A program made the position numbers and the translations under genes. Positions 16,452 through 24,133 of a DNA stretch of 45,999 nt are shown piece after piece; position 1 is the stretch's first letter; each line of letters begins with the position of its first letter. The notes beneath the pieces were generated by a model, which was not told the origin of the DNA, did no database searches, and saw only the letters and a list, made by a program, of their open reading frames with translations. The stretch comes from Flavonifractor sp. An92 (lineage in GTDB: Bacteria; Bacillota; Clostridia; Oscillospirales; Oscillospiraceae): positions 1 through 45,999 of the forward strand of contig NZ_NFGZ01000024.1 in NCBI RefSeq assembly GCF_002159175.1. The letters are read 5' to 3'.

Positions 16452-17306
16452 ATGTCTGACCCAGTCGTGACCCGCGCCACCGTGCTGGCCGAGGCCCTGC
16501 CCTACATTCAGAAATACTACGGCAAGACCGTGGTGGTGAAGTACGGCGGCAACGCCATGATCTCCGACGAGCTGCGCCACGCCGTCATCTCCGACATCAT
16601 CCTGCTCAACCTGGTGGGCGTCCACGTGGTGGTGGTCCACGGCGGCGGGCCGGAGATCAGCGAGATGCTGAACAAGATCGGCAAGGAGTCCAAATTCGTG
16701 GACGGCCTGCGCTACACCGATGAGGAGACCATGGACATCGTGCAGCAGATCCTCTGCGGCAAGGTGAACAAGAACCTGGTGGCCACCCTGAACCGCCTGG
16801 GCGGCAAGGCCATCGGCCTGTGCGGCATGGACGCGGGGCTCTTCGAGGCCAAGCAGCTCAGCGAAAAATACGGCCTGGTGGGGGAGATCGTCCAGGTCAA
16901 CCCCGCCCCGGTGCAGGACAGCCTCACCCAGGGGTATATCCCGGTGGTCTCCACCGTGGCCCAGGGCGTGGACGGGGAGAACGCCTACAACATCAACGCC
17001 GACACCGCCGCGGCCAAGCTGGCGGTGGCGCTGAAGGCGGAGAAGCTGATCCTCCTCACCGACGTGCGGGGCCTGCTGCGGGACCCCAAGGACGAGAGTA
17101 CCCTCATCCCGGAGGTGGAGCTCTCCCAGGTGCCCGAGCTGGTGAAGGACGGCGTCATCAAGGGCGGCATGATCCCCAAGGTGGACTGCTGCGTGGAGGC
17201 GGTGCGCTCCGGCGTGAAGGACACCATCATCCTGGACGGCCGCATCCCCCACTCCATCCTCATTGAGCTCCTGTCCGACGAGGGCATCGGCACCATGCTG
17301 CGCTAG
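16452..17306 (+). CDS. argB: N-acetylglutamate kinase
   Basis: A 284-aa amino-acid kinase phosphorylating N-acetylglutamate. The nucleotide and substrate motifs KYGGNAM (near residue 30) and VVVVHGGGPEISEML are intact, as is the NINADTAAAKLA segment. The roughly 20-residue N-terminal helix before the kinase core and the C-terminal EGIGTM motif are features of arginine-inhibited hexameric NAGKs, so feedback inhibition by arginine is likely, as expected in a cyclic ArgJ pathway. It follows argJ by 21 nt, with AAGGAG upstream. Confidence 0.96.
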   Translation: MSDPVVTRATVLAEALPYIQKYYGKTVVVKYGGNAMISDELRHAVISDIILLNLVGVHVVVVHGGGPEISEMLNKIGKESKFVDGLRYTDEETMDIVQQILCGKVNKNLVATLNRLGGKAIGLCGMDAGLFEAKQLSEKYGLVGEIVQVNPAPVQDSLTQGYIPVVSTVAQGVDGENAYNINADTAAAKLAVALKAEKLILLTDVRGLLRDPKDESTLIPEVELSQVPELVKDGVIKGGMIPKVDCCVEAVRSGVKDTIILDGRIPHSILIELLSDEGIGTMLR

Positions 17307-17318
17307 GAGGCAATTGCC

Positions 17319-18497
17319 ATGAATCACAACGAACTGGTGGCTTTGGACCACCAATACACCCTCCAGACCTACGGCCGCTTCGACGTGGACATCGACCACG
17401 GCAAGGGCGCCACGCTGTGGGACCTGGCGGGGCGGAAATACATCGACTTCACCTCGGGCATCGGGGTGTGCTCGGTGGGCTACGGGAACGAAACGTGGGC
17501 CAAGGCCATCTACGACCAGGCCCTCACCCTGGGCCACATCTCCAACCTCTTTTACTCCCAGCCCTACGCCAAGCTGTCCGAGGCGCTCTGTCAGCGCACC
17601 GGCATGGCGGCGGCCTTTTTCGGCAACTCCGGCGCCGAGGCCAACGAGGGCCTCATCAAGCTGGCCCGGAAGTACAGCTTCGACCAGTACGGCAAGGGCC
17701 GCAGCACCATCCTGACCCTGAAGAACTCCTTCCACGGCCGCACCATCACCACCCTGACCGCCACCGGCCAGGACGTGTTCCACCAGTATTTCTTCCCCTT
17801 CATGGAGGGCTTCCGCTACGCCGACGCCAACGACCTGGAGAGCGTGAAGGCCCAGGGCGGCGACGACGTGTGCGCCGTCCTGGTGGAGCTGGTGCAGGGC
17901 GAGGGCGGCGTGCTCCCGCTGGACAAGGCGTTCGTCCAGGATGTGGCCAAGCTGTGCGCAGAGAAGGACTGGCTCCTTCTGGTGGACGAGGTGCAGACCG
18001 GCGTGGGCCGCACCGGCACCCTGTTCGCCTTCCAGCAGTACGGCATCCAGCCCGACGCGGCCTCCTTCGCCAAGGGAATCGCCGGGGGCCTGCCCATGGG
18101 CGGCTTCCTGGTGAATGAGAAGTGCCGCACCGTTCTGGGTCCCGGCACCCACGCCTCCACCTTCGGCGGCAACCCCATCAGCTCCGCCGCGGCGCTGACC
18201 GTGCTGGACCTGCTGGACGAGGAGACCCTGAAGGGCGTCACCGAGAAGGGGGCCTATCTCCGCGCCGGCATCGAAAAGCTCCAGAAGAAGAGCATCGGCG
18301 CCACCCGTGGCCTGGGCCTGATGATCGGCGTCGAGGTGAAAGAGGGGTATACCAACAAGGCCCTGGCGGCCAAGCTGATCGAAAACGGCCTTCTGGTGCT
18401 GACGGCGGGCCCGGCGCTGCGGCTGCTGCCCCCGCTGACCATCACGAAGGACGAGATGGACCAGGGCCTGGCCATTCTGGACGCGGCGCTGGACTAA
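17319..18497 (+). CDS. argD: Acetylornithine aminotransferase
   Basis: A 392-aa class-III PLP aminotransferase converting N-acetylglutamate semialdehyde to N-acetylornithine. Landmarks: the glycine-rich FFGNSGAEANEGLIKLAR, the SFHGRT loop, the LLVDEVQTGVGRTG Asp that holds the pyridine nitrogen, and Lys252 in SFAKGIAGGLPMG as the Schiff-base lysine. It starts 12 nt after argB with AGGAGG overlapping the argB end region, so the genes are tightly coupled. Confidence 0.96.
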   Translation: MNHNELVALDHQYTLQTYGRFDVDIDHGKGATLWDLAGRKYIDFTSGIGVCSVGYGNETWAKAIYDQALTLGHISNLFYSQPYAKLSEALCQRTGMAAAFFGNSGAEANEGLIKLARKYSFDQYGKGRSTILTLKNSFHGRTITTLTATGQDVFHQYFFPFMEGFRYADANDLESVKAQGGDDVCAVLVELVQGEGGVLPLDKAFVQDVAKLCAEKDWLLLVDEVQTGVGRTGTLFAFQQYGIQPDAASFAKGIAGGLPMGGFLVNEKCRTVLGPGTHASTFGGNPISSAAALTVLDLLDEETLKGVTEKGAYLRAGIEKLQKKSIGATRGLGLMIGVEVKEGYTNKALAAKLIENGLLVLTAGPALRLLPPLTITKDEMDQGLAILDAALD

Positions 18498-18532
18498 GCG
18501 ATTTTCCATCACATTGACTGAGGTGATTTGAC

Positions 18533-19450
18533 ATGAAAGACCTGCTCAAGCTGCTGGATCTCTCCAAGGAGGAGATCCTCCACATCCTGAACGTGGCCGA
18601 CCAGATGAAGTACAATCAGAAGCACGGCCTTACCCACAACTACCTCCAGGGCAAGACCCTGGCCATGATCTTCGAGAAGAACTCCACCCGCACCCGCGTC
18701 TCCTTTGAGACCGGCATGTTCCAGCTGGGCGGCCACGCCCTCTTCCTCTCCAGCAAGGAGAGCCAGATCGGCCGCGGCGAGCCGGTGGAGGACACCGCCC
18801 GGGTGCTCAGCCGCTACTGTGACGGCATCATGATCCGCACCTACTCCCAGGAGGAGGTGGAGAAGCTGGCCCAGTACGCCGACATCCCCGTCATCAACGG
18901 CCTCACCGACTTCGCCCACCCCTGCCAGGTGCTGGCCGACCTGATGACCGTCCGGGAGCACCAGAGCAAGCTGGAGGGCCTGAAGATGTGCTTCATCGGC
19001 GACGGCAACAACATGGTCAACTCCCTCATCGTGGGCGGCCTGAAGGTGGGCATGGACGTGTCCGTGGCCTGCCCCGAGGGCTACGATCCCCACCCCGACG
19101 TGATGGCCTTCGCCAAGAGCGTCACCACCTCCAAGTTCTCCCTGGTGCGCGACCCCGCCGAGGCCGCCAAGGGGGCCGACGTGGTCTTTACCGACGTCTG
19201 GGCCTCCATGGGCCAGGAGGAGGAGGCCGCCAAGCGCCGCGCCGCCTTCCAGGGCTACCAGGTGAACGACGCGCTCATGAAGCTCACCAACCCCGGCTGC
19301 ATGGTGCAGCACTGCCTGCCCGCCCACCGGGGCGAGGAGATCACCGCCGAGGTCTTTGAAGCCCACGCCAATGAGATCTTCGACGAGGCGGAGAACCGCC
19401 TCCACGCTCAGAAGGCGGTCATGTACCTGCTCATGGGCGACGAGAAGTAA
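18533..19450 (+). CDS. argF: Ornithine carbamoyltransferase
   Basis: A 305-aa carbamoyltransferase making citrulline from ornithine and carbamoyl phosphate. The carbamoyl-phosphate loop STRTR starts at Ser51; HPCQVLAD and the ornithine loop HCLPAHRGEE (from His260) are intact. GAGGTG precedes the start. The enzyme is biosynthetic rather than part of an arginine deiminase cluster, since the neighbours are argCJBD. It is the last gene of the operon and is followed by a strong terminator. Confidence 0.96.
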   Translation: MKDLLKLLDLSKEEILHILNVADQMKYNQKHGLTHNYLQGKTLAMIFEKNSTRTRVSFETGMFQLGGHALFLSSKESQIGRGEPVEDTARVLSRYCDGIMIRTYSQEEVEKLAQYADIPVINGLTDFAHPCQVLADLMTVREHQSKLEGLKMCFIGDGNNMVNSLIVGGLKVGMDVSVACPEGYDPHPDVMAFAKSVTTSKFSLVRDPAEAAKGADVVFTDVWASMGQEEEAAKRRAAFQGYQVNDALMKLTNPGCMVQHCLPAHRGEEITAEVFEAHANEIFDEAENRLHAQKAVMYLLMGDEK

Positions 19451-19463
19451 GAACGACCCATTG

Positions 19464-19496
19464 AAAACGCCCCCGCCCGTACGGCGGGGGCGTTTT
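19464..19496 (+). terminator. Terminator of the arg operon
   Basis: Perfect 14-bp stem (19464-19477 with 19483-19496), 5-nt loop, and a T4 run inside the right arm, 14 nt after argF. Confidence 0.88.
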
Positions 19497-19498
19497 GC

Positions 19499-19528
19499 TT
19501 GCCAGCGGCGGGGAAATTGTGTTATCAT
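19499..19528 (+). promoter_or_regulatory. Promoter of cdd
   Basis: TTGCCA (19499-19504), 18-bp spacer, TATCAT (19523-19528), 32 nt before the cdd start codon. Confidence 0.5.
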
Positions 19529-19560
19529 GGGCATACATCCAAGACCAAGGAGGGATTTTT

Positions 19561-19980
19561 ATGACCGATCGGGAACTGGTGGAGCTGGCCTTCACCATGC
19601 TGGAGCGCTCCTATGTGCCCTACTCCCACTTCCCCGTGGGGGCGGCGCTGGAGTGCGCCGACGGGACGGTGTTCACCGGCTGCAATGTCGAGAACGCCGC
19701 CTATGGCTCCACCATCTGCGCCGAGCGCACCGCGCTGGTGAAGGCAGTCAGCGAGGGACACCGGGACGACTTCGTCCGGCTGGCCGTGGTGGGGGATTCG
19801 GCGGACTACTGCTGGCCCTGCGGGTCCTGCCGGCAGATGCTGTATGAATTTGCCCCCGATCTCACCGTGCTGGTGGCCCGGGGCGACCACGAATTTGTGA
19901 AACTGCCCCTGGCGGAGCTGCTGCCCTACGGCTTTGGGCCCAAATCCCTCAGCGGGGAGCCGAAAGGGGAGGTAGAGTAA
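19561..19980 (+). CDS. cdd: Cytidine deaminase
   Basis: A 139-aa zinc enzyme deaminating cytidine and deoxycytidine in pyrimidine salvage. The zinc ligands Cys53, Cys87 and Cys90 (TICAE and PCGSC) and the catalytic Glu55 are all present, with TGCNVENAAYGS as the substrate loop. The length and positions match the small tetrameric Bacillus type. The open frame extends to 19495, but AAGGAGGG and the family N-terminus fix the start at 19561. It is coupled to the next gene, which starts 2 nt after its stop. Confidence 0.95.
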   Translation: MTDRELVELAFTMLERSYVPYSHFPVGAALECADGTVFTGCNVENAAYGSTICAERTALVKAVSEGHRDDFVRLAVVGDSADYCWPCGSCRQMLYEFAPDLTVLVARGDHEFVKLPLAELLPYGFGPKSLSGEPKGEVE

Positions 19981-19981
19981 C

Positions 19982-20851
19982 ATGGCACAGATCGCGTGGA
20001 TCGGCGCGGGGGTGATGGGGCGGCCCATGGCGGGCCACCTGGCCGCCCACGGCCATCAAGTGCGGGTGTACAGCCGCCACATGGAGAAGCTCACCGGCGC
20101 GGAACAGGAGGGCCTGGAGCCCTGCGCCACCATCGCCCAGGCGGTGGCGGGCGCGGAATACGTCTTTGTGATGGTGGGCTACCCCAAGGACGTGGAGGAG
20201 GTGTTCGCCGGTCCCGGCGGCATCTTTGAGAGCGCCGCACCGGGTACGCTGGCGGTGGACATGACCACCTCCTCGCCGGAGCTGGCCCGCCGCCTGTGGG
20301 AGCAGGGGAAGGAGAAGGGCATCCGGGTGCTGGACGCCCCGGTGTCCGGCGGCGACCGCGGCGCCCGCAACGCCTCCCTGTCCATTATGGTGGGCGGCGA
20401 GAAGGCCGATTTTGAGGAGGTCCGCCCCCTGCTGGCCTGCATGGGCACCGGCCTCCACTACATGGGGCAGGCCGGCAGCGGCCAGCACACCAAGGCCGCC
20501 AACCAGATCGCCGTGGCGGGGGCCACCGCCGCCTACACCGAGGCCCTGCGGTACGCTCAGGCGGCGGGGCTGGACCCCCGGGCCATGCTGGAGGCCATCG
20601 GCGGCGGCGCGGCGGGGAGCTGGCAGATCGCCAACATGGCACCCCGGGTGCTGGCGGGGGACTTCGCCCCCGGCTTTTTCATCAAGCATTTCATCAAGGA
20701 CATGAAGATCATCCAGGACGAGAGCGCCCAGCGGGGCGTGGAGCTGCCCATGCTGGACACGGTGTGCTCCCTCTACGAGGAGCTGGCCCGCCGCGGCCTG
20801 GAGAACGAGGGCACCCAGGCCCTCATCCGCTATTACGAGCCCGAGGCATAA
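19982..20851 (+). CDS. NAD(P)-dependent beta-hydroxyacid dehydrogenase (3-hydroxyisobutyrate dehydrogenase-like)
   Basis: A 289-aa member of the beta-hydroxyacid dehydrogenase family (HIBADH, tartronate-semialdehyde reductase, GarR/GlxR types). The Rossmann motif GAGVMG (8-13), the substrate loop DAPVSGG, the catalytic Lys171 in HTKAANQ and the C-terminal FIKDMKI helix are intact. The exact substrate cannot be told from these motifs. Its ribosome binding site lies inside the end of cdd and the start is 2 nt after the cdd stop, so the two are translated together, an unusual pairing with no obvious pathway link. Confidence 0.88.
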   Translation: MAQIAWIGAGVMGRPMAGHLAAHGHQVRVYSRHMEKLTGAEQEGLEPCATIAQAVAGAEYVFVMVGYPKDVEEVFAGPGGIFESAAPGTLAVDMTTSSPELARRLWEQGKEKGIRVLDAPVSGGDRGARNASLSIMVGGEKADFEEVRPLLACMGTGLHYMGQAGSGQHTKAANQIAVAGATAAYTEALRYAQAAGLDPRAMLEAIGGGAAGSWQIANMAPRVLAGDFAPGFFIKHFIKDMKIIQDESAQRGVELPMLDTVCSLYEELARRGLENEGTQALIRYYEPEA

Positions 20852-20852
20852 C

Positions 20853-20888
20853 AAACGGCCTCCCCGATTTCCGTCGGGGAGGCCGTTT
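20853..20888. terminator. Bidirectional terminator between the dehydrogenase and Na/Pi transporter genes
   Basis: Perfect 15-bp stem (20853-20867 with 20874-20888) with a 6-nt loop. It lies between converging stop codons at 20851 and 20893. Confidence 0.88.
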
Positions 20889-20892
20889 TGCA

Positions 20893-22674
20893 TCAATCCA
20901 GGGGTTTTTCGATGGGGGCGTAGTACTTGGTGCGGTAGAACTGGAACATGTCGTCGAACTCCTTGTCCTCGCCGTGGTGCAGGGCGTGCATGTAGGCGTG
21001 GGAGTCGGTGCGGATGAGGGAGTCCTTGGCGGCGGTCTCCCGCACGATGTACAGCGCGATGTTGGAGCAGTGGTCGGAGATGCGCTCCAGGTTGATGAGC
21101 AGCTCCAGGTACTGGGTGCCCAGCTCCACGGTGCACTTGCCGTCCTTCAGACGCTCGATGTGGCGGCTGCGCAGCTCGTCCCGCATCAGGTCCACCACTT
21201 CCTCGATGGGCTCCACCTCCAGGGCCAGCTCCCGGGAGCGCTGGGTGTAGCTGTCGATGGCCTTGTCGATGGTCTCGTCGACGGCGGAGGTCATGGCGTT
21301 GAGCTCGGCCTTGGCAGCGGGGGAGAAGGTCATGCCGCGGTCATGGACGATGGCGGCAGTCTCGGACAGGTTCACCGAGTAATCGCCGATGCGCTCGAAG
21401 TCGGACAGGGTGTGGAGGAGCTCCGACACCTTGGCGCTGTCCTCGGCGCTGAGGGAGTGGTCGCTCAGGCGGACCAGGTAGTTGTCCAGGGTGCTCTCCA
21501 GCTTGTCCAGCGCGGTCTCGGTCTCGTTGAGGCATTCCAGCTTCTTGCCGTCGTAGTGGTCCAGCAGCTCCACCGCCAGGCGGTAGTTCTCCTGGGCGAA
21601 GTGGCCCATCTGCACCACGGCGTCGTGGCACTTCTCAAGAGCCAGGGAGGGGGAGGAGAGGAAGCGCTCGTCCAGCACGGACACCTCCCGCTGGTCGGCG
21701 TCGCCGGGGATGATGTGCTCCACCAGGAACACCAGCTGCCGGTTGAAGGGGAGCAGCAGGGCGGTACAGCACACGTTGAAGCCCAGATGGAGATTTGCGA
21801 TGCTGCTGCGGTTGAGGACGTCGTGCCAGAAGGGGAAGTGGAAGATGGCGTTGCCCACATAGAGCACCACCAGGAAGAAGAGGGTGCCGATGACGTTGAA
21901 GAGGAGGTGCAGGCAGGCGGTGCGCTTGGCGTTCTTGCTGGCGCCGATGCCGGAGAGGAGGGCGGTGATACAGGTACCGATGTTCTGGCCCATGATGAGG
22001 GGGATGGCGATGTTGAAGGTGACCACGCCGGTGGAGCTCATGGCCTGCAGGATACCCATGGAGGCGGAGGAGCTCTGGATCAGAGCGGTGACCAGGGCAC
22101 CCACCAGCACGCCCAGGAAGGGGTTGGAGAAGGCCACGAACATCTCGCGGAACTGGGGCAGCTCCTGGAGGGGGGCCACGGTGGACTCCAGGGTCTTCAT
22201 GCCGATGAAGAGGAGGCCCAGGCCCAGGACGATCTGACCCACGCATTTTTTCCGCCCGCTGTTGATGAACATGTAGAAGATGATACCGATGGTGGCCAGT
22301 ATGGGGCCCAGCACCTGGGGTTTCAGCAGGGAGAGGAAGAGGTTGTCCGATGAAATGTCGCCCAGGCTCAATAACTGGGCGGTGACGGTGGTGCCGATGT
22401 TGGCGCCCATAATGATACCGACGGTCTGGCGGAGCTTCATGATCCCGGCGTTGACGAAGCCCACGCACATCACGGTGGTGGCGGCTGAGCTCTGGATGAG
22501 GCCGGTGACCAGGGCGCCCAGCAGCACGCTCTTGAATACATTGCTGGTCAGTCGCTCCAGAATGCTCTCCAGGCGTCCGCTGGACAGCTTCTCCAGTCCG
22601 TCGGTCATGGTAGACATGCCAAACAGGAAGGTTGCGACAGCGCCAAACATGGCGATCACATCAGTTGCACTCAC
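20893..22674 (-). CDS. Na+/phosphate cotransporter family protein with C-terminal PhoU domain
   Basis: A 593-aa protein of the NptA/YjbB type. The N-terminal half holds two Na/Pi-cotransporter repeats with the family's QSSAATT and QSSSASMG motifs (near residues 60 and 200) in membrane segments. The C-terminal third is a soluble, helical, acidic PhoU-like domain. It should import or export phosphate with sodium and respond to cell phosphate status. Translation starts with GTG at 22674 behind AGGAGG (22682-22687). It has a divergent promoter from the sigK side. Confidence 0.9.
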   Translation of the reverse strand: MSATDVIAMFGAVATFLFGMSTMTDGLEKLSSGRLESILERLTSNVFKSVLLGALVTGLIQSSAATTVMCVGFVNAGIMKLRQTVGIIMGANIGTTVTAQLLSLGDISSDNLFLSLLKPQVLGPILATIGIIFYMFINSGRKKCVGQIVLGLGLLFIGMKTLESTVAPLQELPQFREMFVAFSNPFLGVLVGALVTALIQSSSASMGILQAMSSTGVVTFNIAIPLIMGQNIGTCITALLSGIGASKNAKRTACLHLLFNVIGTLFFLVVLYVGNAIFHFPFWHDVLNRSSIANLHLGFNVCCTALLLPFNRQLVFLVEHIIPGDADQREVSVLDERFLSSPSLALEKCHDAVVQMGHFAQENYRLAVELLDHYDGKKLECLNETETALDKLESTLDNYLVRLSDHSLSAEDSAKVSELLHTLSDFERIGDYSVNLSETAAIVHDRGMTFSPAAKAELNAMTSAVDETIDKAIDSYTQRSRELALEVEPIEEVVDLMRDELRSRHIERLKDGKCTVELGTQYLELLINLERISDHCSNIALYIVRETAAKDSLIRTDSHAYMHALHHGEDKEFDDMFQFYRTKYYAPIEKPLD

Positions 22675-22744
22675 AAGACATCCTCCTAATTTTCATTGGT
22701 TCAAGCCCGCAACGGCGCGAATGCTCCGAGTTTAACCAGTACAA

Positions 22745-22772
22745 ATTATATACGCTCTTTCACCGCTCGTAA
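22745..22772 (-). promoter_or_regulatory. Promoter of the Na/Pi cotransporter gene
   Basis: On the minus strand, TTACGA (22767-22772), 16-bp spacer, consensus TATAAT (22745-22750). Confidence 0.5.
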
Positions 22773-22954
22773 ATCCTTCCAATCGACTTTGTCGAAAATG
22801 TACGTTTCCGATAAAATGGATGTCAAAATTTCGTAAAACTTTGTGTGCGAAAGGCGTGGACAAACCGGGAAGGAACGTACATAGGGACGGGCCATCCCGG
22901 AATAAGATGGAAAAGATTTGTTTGCGTCGCGCAAAGGAGAGGGAGGAGAGCACT

Positions 22955-23302
22955 ATGTTACCGGTTTGGCTGTTGCTGATGCTCAACGGGCTGTTTGTGA
23001 GCCTGCGTCTGACGGGCGGGGAAGGGTCCTTTCCCCGTCCGCTGAAGGCGGAGGAGGAGCGGGCGTGTCTGGAGGCTATGGCGGCGGGGGACCCGGAGGC
23101 CCGGGACCGGCTCATCGAGCACAATCTGCGCCTGGTGGCCCACATCGTCAAGAAATACTATACCCCAAACGGAGACCAGGACGATCTCATTTCCATCGGC
23201 ACGATAGGGCTCATCAAGGGTATCACCACCTTTAAAAGTGATAAGCAGGTCCGGCTGGCCACCTACGCCTCCCGTTGCATTGAAAATGCTACACTATCGT
23301 AG
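22955..23302 (+). pseudogene. sigK: 5' half of the sporulation sigma factor gene sigK, interrupted
   Basis: The first 111 codons are sigma-K: a hydrophobic pro-sequence ([17 protein letters not shown]) of the kind removed by SpoIVFB, then region 1.2/2.1 with [17 protein letters not shown] and region 2.2 with [17 protein letters not shown]. The frame runs to RCIEN and then changes to ATLS and a TAG. Regions 2.4, 3 and 4 are missing. The break is at the residue where Bacillus skin interrupts sigK (CIEN/EILM), so I read this as a gene restored by excision in the mother cell rather than a dead gene. GGAGG precedes the ATG at 22955. The rest of the gene should lie beyond the right edge. Confidence 0.9.
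23279..23290. other. Left junction of a skin-like element in sigK (candidate attL core)
   Basis: The sigK frame is normal through the AAT (Asn) codon at 23285-23287 and foreign after it. The sequence around the break, ATTGAAAATG, includes the AATG that would be shared with a following Glu codon, as in the AATGA core of the Bacillus skin att sites. The exact crossover needs the right junction. Confidence 0.7.
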
Positions 23303-23382
23303 CGGACCTTTTGCCCCATCATGTGGCGGATCGCACCGACTTAAGGGATAAATGGCATGTGTTTTGCCAACCTACGGAACGC

Positions 23383-23898
23383 ATGATAGTCATGACACGC
23401 TATGCTCTCGATGTGGTCAGTTACGCGCCCTTGTATATTCATAGTTTCCGGCTTGTCCAGCCCCACACGCTGGTGGAGGCGGAGAAGTTCAATCTTATCT
23501 ACACAGATCCAGCTCAAATCGACAAGATTGCGGACAAGCTGCGGTGGTACCGATACCAGCATGGTCTGCTGCAAAGAGATGTGGCAGACTACGCCGGTCT
23601 GGATCGCAGTACATATTCCGGCTATGAGAATACCCTGCGGGACTACTACCCCATTGAGAAGATGGAGAAGATTGCGGAGCTGTTCGCCGTGCCGGTCACG
23701 GATTTGCTGGACGAGTTTAATTTGTTCCTCTACAATGGTCAGGGACGACAGATTAAAGAAATGCGCCGGCGGCGTCAGATGACCCAGGTGGAATATGCCA
23801 GGCGACTGGGTGTCCCCTTTGGTACGCTGCAAGGGTGGGAGCAGGATCGGGTACAGATCTGCAAGCAGACATGGCGCAGACTGAAAATCAGAGGATAA
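23383..23898 (+). CDS. XRE-family regulator with two helix-turn-helix domains
   Basis: A protein of about 171 aa. After an N-terminal beta-rich stretch there are two XRE-like HTH units: LRWYRYQHGLLQRDVADYAGLDRSTYSGYE (read in pieces, about residues 72-101) with the AELFAVPVTDLLDEF tail, and a second from RRRRQMTQVEYARRLGVPFG to the end. This double-HTH layout suits a regulator of an integrative element. The start is uncertain: ATG at 23383 or 23392, neither with a good ribosome binding site, and the frame is open to 23311. It is the first gene inside the sigK break and is a candidate for controlling excision. Confidence 0.7.
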   Translation: MIVMTRYALDVVSYAPLYIHSFRLVQPHTLVEAEKFNLIYTDPAQIDKIADKLRWYRYQHGLLQRDVADYAGLDRSTYSGYENTLRDYYPIEKMEKIAELFAVPVTDLLDEFNLFLYNGQGRQIKEMRRRRQMTQVEYARRLGVPFGTLQGWEQDRVQICKQTWRRLKIRG

Positions 23899-23900
23899 CA

Positions 23901-23931
23901 CAAAGGGATGGGGTTATGCCCCATCCCTTTG
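23901..23931. terminator. Hairpin between the XRE gene and the 60-aa gene
   Basis: Perfect 13-bp stem (23901-23913 with 23919-23931) with a 5-nt loop between converging genes. The T-run is short (three), so terminator strength is uncertain. Confidence 0.6.
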
Positions 23932-24096
23932 CTGATGTATTCGTTTGATGGCCTCAATCAACTCCGCTTTCTGCTCCACGGGGCAGGGCATGGCTTTGAT
24001 TTGTTCCATGACAGTCTGCGCATGGACGGCGGCAACTTTCTTGGAAAGTTCTTCCTGCTTTTCCGGAGTTGTCGGATAATGCATAATAACGCCCAA
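23914..24096 (-). CDS. 60-aa small protein upstream-paired with the recombinase
   Basis: A 60-residue, mostly helical protein: MGVIMHYPTTPEKQEELSKK at the start, then a helix with HAQTVMEQIKAMPCPVEQKA and a charged end. The reading starts with TTG at 24096, 12 nt after an AAGGAGG at 24109-24115, or with ATG at 24084. An ATG at 24103 is better spaced but out of frame. It lies just after the recombinase on the same strand (38-nt gap). Its size and position recall excisionase or other accessory proteins of integrative elements, but it has no clear HTH; function unknown. Confidence 0.6.
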   Translation of the reverse strand: MGVIMHYPTTPEKQEELSKKVAAVHAQTVMEQIKAMPCPVEQKAELIEAIKRIHQQRDGA

Positions 24097-24133
24097 CGCA
24101 CATACCCTCCTCCTTGGTAAGGCAGTATATGCG

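Noticed and set aside
15159-18512. Long open frame (over 1100 codons) antisense to argJ, argB and argD
   Set aside because: Same cause: GC-rich codon bias on the sense strand leaves the reverse frame open.
20764-22353. Plus-strand frame over the Na/Pi cotransporter
   Set aside because: Antisense shadow of a clear membrane transporter.
24061-24103. Out-of-frame ATG at 24103 as start of the small reverse gene
   Set aside because: Its spacing to AAGGAGG is better, but its frame runs into a Cys/Arg-rich peptide; the other frame gives a regular helical protein.
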